Notes under the pieces: model-generated
The model's input: the letters and a program-made list of their open reading frames with translations, nothing else
Told to the model about the DNA's origin: nothing
Databases searched by the model: none
Shown: one piece after another, positions 28,601 to 39,093 of the stretch
Layout: every line of letters starts with the position of its first letter
Position numbering within the stretch: the first letter of the stretch is position 1
Program-made: the position numbers and the translations under genes
Source: Lycocorax pyrrhopterus obiensis
Taxonomy: Eukaryota > Chordata > Aves > Passeriformes > Paradisaeidae
DNA length: 64,000 nt
Assembly: GCA_014706295.1 (NCBI GenBank)
Contig: JACSVZ010000008.1
Coordinates: forward strand, 4,590,848-4,654,847
Direction: 5' to 3'

Positions 28601-29673
28601 AGAAGTTTCTAACTGTACAGGATCACTGGGATTTCAGGCTCTTGCTGTAAGAGGGCAGATGTAAGTGTTTGTCTGTAATGATGTGATTAACTACTTGGAA
28701 AAAAAACCATAGTAGAAGGAATTGATTATGAGCTTGTCTCTGGTTTTTTGGGGGTTGTTCTGAGTCACTGTGGGTGATGGGTAGTTACAGACACTGTAGC
28801 TCAGAGCAGCATTAAAAAAAAAGAAAACCCAAACCCCCAAAACACCAACAACCTAAACTGCTGGTGTCATTTATCTGGTAACTAGGATATTTTTTCCTGT
28901 GCTTTGACATTAAGTTCACATCTTCCAGGTTTTTTCACTGCACAGAGATGGAAATTTGGAGTTGTAACTGATTGTAAATATGTCAAGGTACTGATAAGTG
29001 GAAATGTACAGATAACAAAGTGATCAAAGCTGGCTGTGAGTGAAGTTTTGCTTAGAATAGATCACAGATTAGTTTCCAATTCAGATAAATTAGTTATTGA
29101 AGAAACCAATTCTGTGTTTTCAAGATACTTGGAAATGCTCCATAAAGATACCGCCAATGGATTTTAAATCAGAAGTTCTGTTGCATGAAAAACTTTACAG
29201 TATTTTTAAGGACAGTTTGGTTTCATGTGCAAAAATGAAATACTTTACGTATCACTTGTTGTGTTACAGTTACGAATTCACATGTGGAAAGTAGAGATGG
29301 GGTTAAGTCATTATTCCCTGTTTTCCAAACTCCAGAGAACTTCAGTGTGAAAAGCTGACCATTGCTGGAATGATTAAAAAAGGCCAGCAGTGATCAGAAC
29401 TGCGTATGTGACACAGACAGTGTTAGTCTTCAGCTAGTTACAAGCCTTTGTTTTTTCTTGACAGTGTTTCTGACAGGCAGTGATCGGATTCCAATTCTTG
29501 GAATGAAGTGTCTCAAACTGGTCATCCAGCCAACAGGAGGAGGAGAAGATTATCTGCCGGTAGCCCACACTTGCTTTAATCTTCTTGATCTTCCAAAATA
29601 CACAGATAAAGAAACCCTAAAATCAAAGTTGATCCAGGCTATAGACCACTATGAAGGTTTCAGTTTAGTATAA
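3441..29673 (+). CDS. HERC4: HERC4, HECT and RLD domain E3 ubiquitin ligase 4
   Basis: HERC4 takes ubiquitin from an E2 onto its own cysteine and transfers it to substrates; it is a cytosolic small HERC ligase. The 24 coding exons are 3441-3666, 6439-6598, 7660-7736, 9807-10028, 11535-11626, 12841-12971, 13656-13816, 14157-14233, 16259-16383, 16911-16970, 17465-17576, 17902-18091, 19122-19294, 20264-20380, 21365-21388, 21908-22006, 23137-23304, 23408-23551, 24439-24605, 25375-25441, 25653-25735, 27728-27911, 28475-28577 and 29465-29673. They sum to 3171 nt, giving 1056 residues against 1057 in human. Seven RCC1 repeats fill about residues 1-370 (recurrent GQLG and CGxxHT/S motifs). The HECT domain spans about 730 to the end, with the catalytic cysteine in HTCFNLL at residue 1024. 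The start ATG has A at -3 and the protein opens [13 protein letters not shown], as in mammals. No frameshift or missing key residue is seen. Confidence 0.97.
4661..4686. repeat. (AT)13 microsatellite
   Basis: An uninterrupted AT dinucleotide run in HERC4 intron 2. The rest of that intron (3667-6438) shows nothing else I recognise. Confidence 0.95.
15441..16016 (-). other. Unrecognised 191-codon open frame antisense in HERC4 intron 9
   Basis: This frame lies entirely in the intron between HERC4 exons 9 and 10 (14234-16258), on the opposite strand. It opens [16 protein letters not shown] and is rich in Ser, Cys, Glu and His, with several Cys clusters in the middle. The composition looks protein-like, not low-complexity, in DNA of ordinary GC content where stops should be common. 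I recognise no family and see no poly(A) tail or target-site duplication that would mark a retrocopy. It could be chance, an old retrocopy or an antisense gene. No function is assigned. Confidence 0.25.
21365..21388 (+). CDS. HERC4: HERC4 24-nt microexon (eight residues)
   Basis: The acceptor ATAG at 21361-21364 and donor GTAAGA at 21389 bracket exactly 24 nt encoding DVNHGLTE. Reading phase is 0 on both sides, so skipping removes eight residues without a frameshift. It lies in the linker between the RCC1 propeller and the HECT domain. Mammalian HERC4 is known in two forms differing by eight residues, and this exon fits that difference. The flanking introns (20381-21364 and 21389-21907) hold nothing else recognised. 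Confidence 0.9.
23709..23754. repeat. 16-bp direct repeat, two copies, 30-bp period
   Basis: CTTTCCCCATTCCTTG occurs at 23709-23724 and again at 23739-23754, in HERC4 intron 19 (23552-24438). The intervening DNA is pyrimidine-rich. Probably a small local duplication. Confidence 0.8.
25917..26062 (+). mobile_element. CR1 LINE 3'-end fragment
   Basis: The stretch has the hallmark order of the avian CR1 3' region: 'ggctgccctgtccctgg', then 'caaggccaggttggac', 'ggcttggagcaacctggtct' and 'tgtccctgcccatggcaggg', closing near 'tcccctccaacccca'. The element is 5'-truncated, as most CR1 copies are, and the usual terminal octamer microsatellite is missing or decayed. It lies in HERC4 intron 22 (25736-27727) in the sense orientation. 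No reverse-transcriptase coding sequence is present. Confidence 0.9.
28346..28366. repeat. (AGT)7 microsatellite
   Basis: A perfect trinucleotide run in HERC4 intron 23 (27912-28474). Confidence 0.95.
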
Positions 29674-30840
29674 CTTGAGAAATGAAAGTTCTGTGTAACG
29701 TGGGATCATTAAGTTTTTGTGTCTTTCTTGTGGTGGTAAATTCAGTGGATTAAGTGATGCAGTTGATAATATAACTGATTATTTGCAAAAAATGTTCAGT
29801 AGTCTGGATATTCATGGGAGCCAAAAAAACATTTCCAAAACTGAGGAACTGTCTTAATACGTACCTTCTTGTACAGAGCCATGTGGATTTTGCCATCTTA
29901 CAATAAAAACGAGAGTATTGTGAGTGGGAGTCAAGTTTCACTAACAAGAGTTAACATTTCACCTTATGCAAACAATTTGGCGTGTGAGTGCATGAGAGAC
30001 TTGCTTCAGTTTTTCAAATCACTTAGTAAGAACATTTAACTTTTTCCCTGATAAATTCACTTGGTAACTTTTCATTTTGTAAATAATAAATTTTTTGTGA
30101 TATAATAGTTCTGTTCCAATAGCAGTATGGTTTCTATTGCTTGTAATTGAATATGAGCTTATTTTATGGCTTTTAACAAAAAAAGTGACTACTCTGATTT
30201 CTGAAGATATCTATTTTTCTGGTTTGTTTTAAGAACCTTAATAATGGAAGTGATTGTTTAAGAGACATTCATCTTCACAATGTACAATCCATGAAGCAGT
30301 CACTTAGTGCCGATACAAAACCGCATCCAATGGCATTTTTAATATGTGGATGGACAAGCTGACTTAAGACACTGTTTTATTTTTAAGGACTGATTCTGTA
30401 ATTAAGTGGACACAATTATAAAAGAGGTTAACTTATCATTTGAAACCTCTGCAGTCGTGTCAAGAATACAGCTTAAAAGAAAAAGATGCACCAGCCAATT
30501 GTTGCTGTCAAGAGGTTAAACGTTTATTTTTAAATGCTGAAAGCGTAGTTTATGGTTTCTAATAGAATTTTCACTTTTTTCCAGATAAATGCATTTGAAA
30601 TAACCTTTAACACCCCTCTCCCCTTTTCTTAAGATTTTATTTTTAGTATAATTGCCCTGAGACGATTGTGCTTAGCTGGACACTTTTGGATTTGACTTTT
30701 CCTTCTCTGGTTAAATTCCAGATTTTGTGGTGTTAATGCATATGTGACTTGCAGCTGTGAAACAAATATTTATTTTTTTTAGATTTTTAAATGCAGTGAA
30801 AAAATTCAAGCTATAATAAAAGACTTGAATGAAAACCTTT
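29674..30840 (+). other. HERC4: HERC4 3' UTR and poly(A) signals
   Basis: The region follows the HERC4 stop codon at 29671-29673. AATAAA occurs at 29902-29907, 30085-30090 and 30815-30820. The last is followed within about 30 bases by a GT-rich stretch (gttggttgatgtgtacgg), the usual downstream element, so it is the preferred distal cleavage site near 30835. The two proximal signals could give shorter 3' UTRs. Confidence 0.7.
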
Positions 30841-33513
30841 GTTGGTTGATGTGTACGGATGCTTGCAGCATGCAGAGGTCTTCAAATGGAGAGCAACTTC
30901 CAGTGCATTCAATTGGAGAGTACAACTAGAAGAAGCAGGGAAATGCAGTCATTGTAATAAATTATATAACGTCCAGTTTCTGTGCTGGCAGTACATATTG
31001 TTATAATACAAAAAAAAGGTCAGTACAGTTAAAATTAGTCTTTTTCCTTAACACTGTGTTTACAGCTTTCTGACGCAGTGTAACCTCTTAGTAATTTCTT
31101 TGTATGCAGCCCATATTCCATCTTTTCCAACATTTGTTACCTGGCTGGGAAATTCTCCCTCTTGCAAAAAACAAGAAACCAACAAATACTAAAGCAGCTT
31201 AATCTTATTATACATGGAAGAAAGAAAAGGAGAAAAAAAAAAGGGGGGACAAAAAGGTATTATGCAGTCATTTTACCGGGTAATACTAAAACACCATTTT
31301 TAATTATGAAACACCAAGATTGCAAAGGTAGATATTAAAAAATTAGGAAGTGGCTAATGTAAAACTCTTTCTCCCTTATGTATTATTGCATGTCCAAGTG
31401 CTGGGCTTTTTCCTATGGGAGTCTTGTTTCATTTGATGTACACAGTTGGTGTTCACTGAATAAGAGGGGGTTTATGTGCAGTTGTGCAGGTCCAATTTAA
31501 TTTAGTGCGTATCGTCCAAATCCAGTGGTACGTGTATGTATTTCATTTCCCTGTGAGACATTCTCTGGGTTTTGCTGTCTTGGATGTTTAGTCAATGTCA
31601 GTATTGACCTGAAGAATGACTAAGAGCCTTATTCTGTAGATGAAGGCTCAGAGGCAGAATCCCAGCTGTAATTCACTTGCCTGTTTTTGGTGTCCAATTT
31701 AGGATGCACTAGACATCATAGATGTCCTTCTTGAAGTGTAGTTCTTGCTGACTAAACTGCTGTGGCAAGTGCTTCATGTTGCTGCAAAAGTTTCTCCAGC
31801 ATGAGACAGACACATTTCTTACTCTCTTGGAACATGGATGGACATGAGTAAGTGTTGGGAAGAGGGTGGGATGGTTGGTTTAACATCACCTTAAGAACCC
31901 ACTGGCAGAGCAGGGCTAAAGTCACTTTCCTCAGGACAGCATTCACCTGAGAATTCTCTCTGCGGTTCTGGCCTTGGTTTTAATCACTTCTGCAGGAAAT
32001 GGAGTTGGGTCCTACAGTGCTAAATGCTCCTGATTATCTTACAGGTGTCAGTTCATTCTGTGCAGGGAGGCAGTGCCCAGTTGTAACAATTGTCTACATA
32101 GCAAGGTAAAGGACTTTTATGTAGTACTAGAACAATTAATAGTCATGGCATTACTTGTGGCAAGCAGTTCAGTGATTTCTGCAATGCTTGTGTTGCCCTT
32201 AGTTCCTCTGACAGTCACAACAGCACTGGGAAACAGCTCTACTGAAGCTGTACCCTTAAGTTGCCTCAGCCTGGAAAAAGGTGGGCAGCAGGAACTGCTT
32301 TCTCTTGCTTGGATCAAGTATTATTTTGCATACAATATTTGATGCTGTGCAGCATGTAAGAAAGGGGGGGAAAACCGTTTTATGCGTAGCTGAAATAGCC
32401 ATGATGTTAATGAAGAAAGCCTAGAGCCTTCCTTTTCCTCAAACCTTCAGTTATTCAGGAAAACTTGGGTACCAGTGTTTAAAAGGGTAATGCAAACTGG
32501 GGAATGACAGTAGTTTGGGCTTCAGTGGGAGCATTTTACAATAGTTAAATTTTTTTACAGTATTTTTGTTTGATAATTAAATTAGCATTTGATAAAGACT
32601 CAGAATTATCACCGGCGGAGACCCGTTGCATGTGAGACTTGTATCCATCTCTATCATGACTACTGAAGGAGACTTGCTATTGTCAGAGCAGTGCAGTCAT
32701 GGACTGGATTTATTGCACCTGTCACGTTAGTACGGGGATGAAGATTGAATTTGCATGGCAGAACTACCCGGGCTACTTGAACTACAGGTACAGCAGATGT
32801 TTGTCCCGTATTTTCCAGGGCAAAAGTAAGAACACAGCGTAGAACTGTTAAAGCAGTGAGTCCTGCTTAAGCATAATGATTTGTCTCCTTTGGCACTTTG
32901 TGGGAGTTACTATTAATGAGGTTGTTACTAATCATAGTTAGAGCTCCAAGCCATGGTATTCCCTTTGAGAATGTTTATAAACTACTCTGAAGAGGGTTTT
33001 AATTCATTGCACTGCTCTCTGCTGCAATAAACTTGATTTATCAGTAATAAATGAAGCTTAATGTAATCTGATGTAAATCACTATAAAAGAGAGCTCCTTA
33101 AAGGCACACGAGGTTCTGCAGTTAAGATAAATGCAGATACAAGCTTTCATTTAATAATACAGTGTTCAGCACTGGTATAGAGTTGAACACCTCAAGACTG
33201 GCTGTGTTGACCTCCTGTGTGCAACCAGAGCTATGTACTTGTATATACTATGGGGAGCTGCCTTACTCAGTTTTTGAAGAAGAGGAAAAACAAAATGTTT
33301 GTTTCCCCTGACAAGTAACAAGGTCCTATTGCTTACCAAGTGGGTATTTCTAAATTGCCAGGTCAGAGTGGGGTTTGGGCGCACTAATCATTAACCTACT
33401 GTTTTGGTCCTTCAATCTGCTGTTCATTTTTGTGTTGGTCAAGTCTGGAACAATGACTTCAAAAACCTTAATAGACCTTGAAAGGTGTAGAGCATCTTCT
33501 GTCACCTGCCATC

Positions 33514-33545
33514 ACCAGATTAATACAGCACCAGATTAATACAGC
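33514..33545. repeat. Perfect 16-bp tandem duplication
   Basis: ACCAGATTAATACAGC is repeated head to tail with no mismatch. This is typical of recent replication slippage. Confidence 0.95.
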
Positions 33546-34049
33546 CCCAGGAAATCCCCTTGACTGTTTACCTGCTCTATGTGCACAATTAATCAACAAA
33601 GTAACTCCACCAGCCATCATTTCTGCACACTTGAGTTCCCTGACCATGTGACTGCATCCTCAGGTTTTTTGTTTTCTTGGGGAAAGGAGCCTGTTCCTGC
33701 CTATACACGTAATTTTTCTCTGTGCTACTACCTCTTACACTGACTTCCTTTCTGTGAGTATGCTAAAACTTTGTAATGTCAAACCTTTGCCTGCCCGTTT
33801 CTGTGGGTGAATGAGAAAGATGTGTTATCTTCTAACCACAAGACAGCTGGGGGTGGGGAAAGCACCTAAACCAAACTAACAATAACATGGGCACACTAGA
33901 ACTGTGCTGAAGTACTGTATCTACAGCCCTGCTGGTCTAAACAGTCTGGGTTCCTGCATATTCCCTGGGTTTGAACATAACTACTGACTTTACAAAACAA
34001 CAAAATAAGGTGTTGCAGGTGCCGTGAGTGTCATCAGAGCCCCCTTACA

Positions 34050-34981
34050 TTAGCTAGGACAGCACTCAGCATTATTATTTTTCTCTAACCGAAGGCACAT
34101 CACTTTCAGATCAGGAAAATGAGGTTTGGGAATCTCGTTCCACATAGGAGCTACCAAGTTAGTGATTTCAGCATAACTGGTGTGTACAGTGCTGGTGGGG
34201 ATCTCTATCTCGCCAATGCTCCAGGCTGCTCTTAGCAGCAGGTCATGAATCCTACACTGTGCAGTGAATGTCTGTAGGTGTTCACTGCTTCCCTCCATGC
34301 GCCTGATTACACGAGGAAACAAAAGATTATTGTTAAACAAAGACTTCAGTTTGAGTAGAGTGCAAAAGTCAAGTTTCCTTCCCTTTTTCAAGCAAATATA
34401 GCAGCTCGTCTGGGATAAAGAACAGAGCTGGCAGACTGTAGCTAAAAACCAGCTTCCACTGGAAGTTGTATCTGCCATGTCTTTGAAAAATTTCAAAGGT
34501 AAAACCAGTTTAATTATTTGTGGCCTAACCCTGCACAGAGGTTCTGTGAGTGCACCCTCTAGCAGCAGTGCTTGACTGCTCTGGGGTGCAGCATCTCAAG
34601 GAGTCCGAGGCTGTCCACTGGCAAGGTATCCTAACGAGGTGCGAAGATTACATTAGGAGTAAGCGAAGGGGGAGGGTAATTGAGATGAGGAAGATCAGCG
34701 GTATCTTTAGATGAGGGAGTGGCCCTGCAGCAGTAGGGAGGAGTTTTCTGGCTCACGGGCTGATGTGTTAATGCAGAGGTCAGGCCCTGCAGGGAACTGG
34801 GGATTTCTGTCAGTGCCCAGTAGGGAATGCTCACAGTTTTAAAGTCTGGAGGAGGAGGGTAGTGATGCTCTACGTGGTCTAAGGCCAATTCTCCATGGCA
34901 TTCAGCGTTACTGGGGTGGTAGCTGTGGAGCCCAGTGTGGGGAGCTTCTGTAGGATCCAGGGCTCCCTGTAAGGCACCCAC
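34050..34981 (-). other. Two adjacent unrecognised minus-strand open frames
   Basis: One frame (34631-34981, 116 codons) is proline-rich, ends LTPNVIFAPR, and continues open upstream to an acceptor-like CTTCCCACAG just above 34982. A second frame (34050-34496, 148 codons) ends NNNAECCPS. They lie in different reading phases with stops between them. Neither resembles a family I know. They could be decayed exons, a lineage-specific transcript or chance. No function is assigned. Confidence 0.15.
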
Positions 34982-37299
34982 CTGCTGTGGGAAGCAGGGT
35001 CCCCCTCTGCCGAGCCCTGTACTTGGGAACAGGGCTCTGCCATTGAAAGGAATGGTGAGTAATAATTGTACAGAGTTAAAAAACCCACGGCCAAACAGCT
35101 AAATCCCACTGAAATGTGTTTGTGTTTTGTTTCTAAGGACTCTCAAATTGTGTTTCTTTGTGGCTTTCAAATTAACTTAATTTGTAGTTTGCGCGTGTTT
35201 GCTTTGTCCGGAGCTCTGTCACGGGTGATACCGGTGCAGGAGCTGCTCGGAGGGAGCCTGGGGTGTCGCTCCAGGGCTCATGGGAGTGGGGTTTGCAGGG
35301 AAACGGAGTTTCTCTTGCTCTGTGAGAGTAAAAATAACAGTCCCATGGTCAGAGAGCACTGGGATTGTGTCCCTTAAGAAACTTAGTCCTTTAAAGACCT
35401 GTGGTCATGTACCTGCTTCCACCGTCCCCAAGGCAGGACAGATGGAGGCTCTGGGTGTGCCTTGCTGGGGTTTACTTGGGCTGTTGTTTCCATGGTTGCT
35501 ACGAAAAGTTACAGCTCAGCTCTTGGAACTGCTGTGCTGGCTTCATCTGAGGCACAAACCATCTCCCACCTGTAGCTAGCCCAGGTGCTTCCAGCAGGGT
35601 GTAAGGAGAGGGAAATAGGCCTCCAGGAGCTCTGGGAGTCCTGTTCCACCTGAATTTGCCCAGCTCCTTTCCAAGGTCCCCTGGCAGGGAGCTGCACTGT
35701 TGGTTGGTGGTGCTTTATTTCAGTGCCTCTGCTTTTCTGAGCCTTGGGCCTCATGCTGGAGGAGTAACTGGCAACTCTTTTCCCTTAGTGCTCCATTATT
35801 AGGATTATTATTACTGCTATTTTCCTGCTGAGTCCTAACAGTCTGAGCATCTTCTTGAAACTGCCTAGCCAAGAGTAACTCAGGGTACAACTCCATGACT
35901 TCTTGAGGATTTATAGCTAGCTTAGAACCCACTGTTACCTAGATGTGACCAGTTGTTTTAGCCTGAAATTCAGCATTTTGCACTGGGTTTTATTCTCCAC
36001 TTTGTAGGTAAGTGTATCATGCAAATAAATGCAACTGCTTTTCAATTTGACTGTTCTGGTTCAGTATTTAAGCATAGATTACTGAGCTTGAGGTACTCAC
36101 TGGGTCTTCCTTTTCTCACTTTTTTCAGTTTTCTTCTGAATGCTGGTTTCATTAGATTTTGTGCTCTTACAGCCCCTCCTAATTGGATGTTGTCCGTCCC
36201 TTTGTTGTCATGCATTTAAAAACATATATTTTCCATAATCAAAACCACTAATTAAAAATGTACTGGATTCAAGCCAGATCTGTAGAAAATACATGGCCAT
36301 TTAGAAGAAATTATGACAAGATGTTTAAATATGTGCTTCTTTTCCATCACTTTAAATACTTTTGCAAGGTCATTATTGTGTCTAATGTAGCAAAATAGGC
36401 CGGAAGGTAGCTAGGGAATGGCAAACAAATGCTTTTACTTTGCTTTTTTTTCAGTGCATCTATTTAATATAAATACTAAAGGCTAAGATGCTCTCATAGG
36501 GTAGTTATGGAAATTATGAGAAAAATAAGTGATCTCATTTTTTGAGATTGTACAAATTACAGCTGGACCTGGACATGCTCTGCCATGCTTCCAGACAAAT
36601 TTCATGCAAGTTGCTGAGTATTTAGGAATAACAAAAGGCTGTGATAGCAAATGTTTTCTCATGCCCATCATTTGCCTCATCATTGTTTTAAATACTCTTG
36701 AAAGCCATCCTCACTATGGGTGAAGGGCAGTGTGCCAAATGGAGGAGTAAGAGAACATATCATGGTTTGGGGCTCCTCTTCTGTTCAAATAATATTATCA
36801 AAGACACAAGAAAGAACAAAATGCAGAACTTCTTCATCTAAGTGCAGAAAAAGGTGGGGCTGTTCTGTTCAAGAGGAAAAATGTTTTCAAGTCTTTCAGA
36901 GTAATAAGTAATTGATAGGGAAGCATCTGTGTGTGTTAGAGTCTAACTATTTTTAATATTTTGTGTCTCAAGCATGTGAGTTTTATCATCCCTTTTTTTT
37001 CCTAACACAAATTAATTTCTATTTGAGAGATGGTGGTTCAGAAGTACAGTGGAATCATTCACACAGTAAGGTGTTACATAGTGGGAAACTAATTAAACTG
37101 GGCCCTGGCCCCTGAGGGCCAAAGGAAGGGATCTGTGCAGTCTGGGGTGGGCTCAGCACAGCTGCAGTCCCCAGGGAGCCATGGGATAAACCCAGAACAA
37201 TGCAGGGCAGCTTCATTCAGGCTTTGCTTTTTTCCCAGGGGCAGGTGGAAAAAAGCCATTTCCTATGTAATGCCTTCCATTAGCCAGGGTATACCTTGA

Positions 37300-39093
37300 C
37301 TTTATAGGGCATCTTAAGTAAGTTTGTATGGTATAGCTAGAAATTAACAGAAACCAGAAATCAAATGACAATTTTAATAGACTTTAGAACAGAGTGTACG
37401 AGTATAAAACACTGGTTTTGTATTTCAAAAGTTGCAGGAAGATAGCCAGTCATTTTAAACAGTCTTCTACAAAACATATGCCAGTAGATTACATAAAAGA
37501 CACTATATACAATATAAAAGAGCAGAAAACAATCCTCACTGTAAAAATAATTTAAAACAAAGTATTTCAATTTAAAATATCTCCTATAGCACAAACTAAT
37601 ACATTGTGACATGCAAGTGAAAACTAAACATATTGCATTCTTTAGTGTAGCCAAATAAGAGCTGTATTAAATTTGGACAATGAGACAACATGCCAACATT
37701 TCCCGATGAATACAGGAGGCTGTTCTTAAATATTTATTAACTGTTGTATTATGTTCAAAGAACAGCTACTATACATCTTCCAAAATGTAATAAATATTAA
37801 AGCAAAGTATATGAATAATCTACATCGTAGAGTTCATTTGGGCCAATGTTGAAAAAGTGGTTTATAGAAAAATGCTGTTTCACTTACTACTGCACTGTGC
37901 AATTGTACAAAATAGTTCTAAAGGCTTGGAAACAATCTGCACTTGAACATCTGCAACATCCAGTTTTAAGGCAGCCTAGCACTTGAGACAGCAGAGTGGG
38001 AGAAGCCGCTTTGCTTTTCGTATCCACGGCGGAGCTGGCAGCGGGAGGAGGTTTCCAGCTGGAACGGGACCTCAGCCCAGCAGGTTGTTAATCCGTGTGG
38101 AGCCGCTCGGCAGCGAAAACGGAAGCTCCCACCATTGGAGTCAGTCTCTCCTGGGGCTGGTGCATCAGTAAGTACAAAGGGAGAGCTTCATTTCTGCGCC
38201 TTCTTACACGCCGGGAGGAACACTCTTCTGAACTCTGCTTCCACACTGGAGCCTTGGCAATTCCTCAAATGCTATTTATAAAGCAAGCTGCTCTAGATGT
38301 GACCTCTGGATACAGCATGACAGACTCCTACTGGGGGGGATCCTTTCTGTTTAAAATGCCAGATTCTAATTGCTAAGGAGCCAATGTCAACATCGCTTCA
38401 TGTCCACAGGAAGTAATACACTCAGCAAACTAAGCGTTTTCACAGCACTTCTTGATCAGTCTAACAACCATTGGATTCCTCAAGTGCTGCTGTCTTGTTT
38501 CCATCTCATTATCTGCTCGCAATTATGTCTCAAACATACAAAGTAATTGTTAAAGCAAAAAAAATTAGCTGCCACAGTAGGTCTTAGAAAATGCCAGTGT
38601 TTAATGACAGACTAGGTGTGAATGAAAGGTTTAGCAGAAGCAGAAGAAGGTTTTAAATAAACCAAAGTGTTACAAAGCAAGAGGTGTGAAAATACCATTC
38701 TTTGGTCTAAATTAGCTGTTCCCTTTATATTAGTTTAACATTCCAATGGCTTTTTCAAAACTGTTTAAAAATAATATAAGTTGAAATTTATTAAGCAAAA
38801 ATATGTATTATATACATGGATGCCTGATCAGACAGATGAACTTAAAAGTGAACATAGTGACAGTTGTTTAGATAATCCTAGTACCTTAAAAAAAAGATGA
38901 GTTAGTGTTGAGTGCGCAGTAATAGATTTTTATTGAAAAAGGTAAAAAACTAAGCATGAAAATCTGTTTTAGTTATTTATAAACACTACGTCCTTATGGT
39001 TTTGTTGCTCTAAATTCAGACGTAAACATTCATTCTGACATGCCAAAGCTCCTAATGCTGGTGGGAAGTTCCTGTAACCAGTCAGCGATCACT
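37300..39093 (-). other. SIRT1: SIRT1 3' UTR (distal end approximate)
   Basis: The region follows the SIRT1 stop codon at 39094-39096 on the minus strand. Several stretches match what I recall of the mammalian SIRT1 3' UTR, notably near 39000-39060, 38686-38760 and 38560-38605. At 39022-39032 the mRNA sense reads TGAATGTTTAC, which joins seed matches for miR-181 (TGAATGT) and miR-30 (TGTTTAC). Candidate AATAAA signals in mRNA sense lie at 38934-38929, 38792-38787 and 37738-37733, with ATTAAA at 37378-37373. Which signal is used cannot be told from the sequence. A GC-rich patch at 37980-38250 is unusual. Confidence 0.7.

Larger units (their letters stand above)
30841..37300. other. Intergenic region between the convergent 3' ends of HERC4 and SIRT1
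   Basis: No gene is recognised. It contains a short tandem duplication at 33514-33545 and a cluster of minus-strand open frames at 34050-35110 listed separately. The DNA around 34.5-35.7 kb is less AT-rich than its flanks. Both neighbouring genes are transcribed toward this interval, so it must stop transcription from each side. Confidence 0.6.

Noticed and set aside
35066..35579. Plus-strand frames of 99-103 codons in the HERC4-SIRT1 gap
   Set aside because: No homology, no promoter or splice context, and frames of similar length appear on the other strand.
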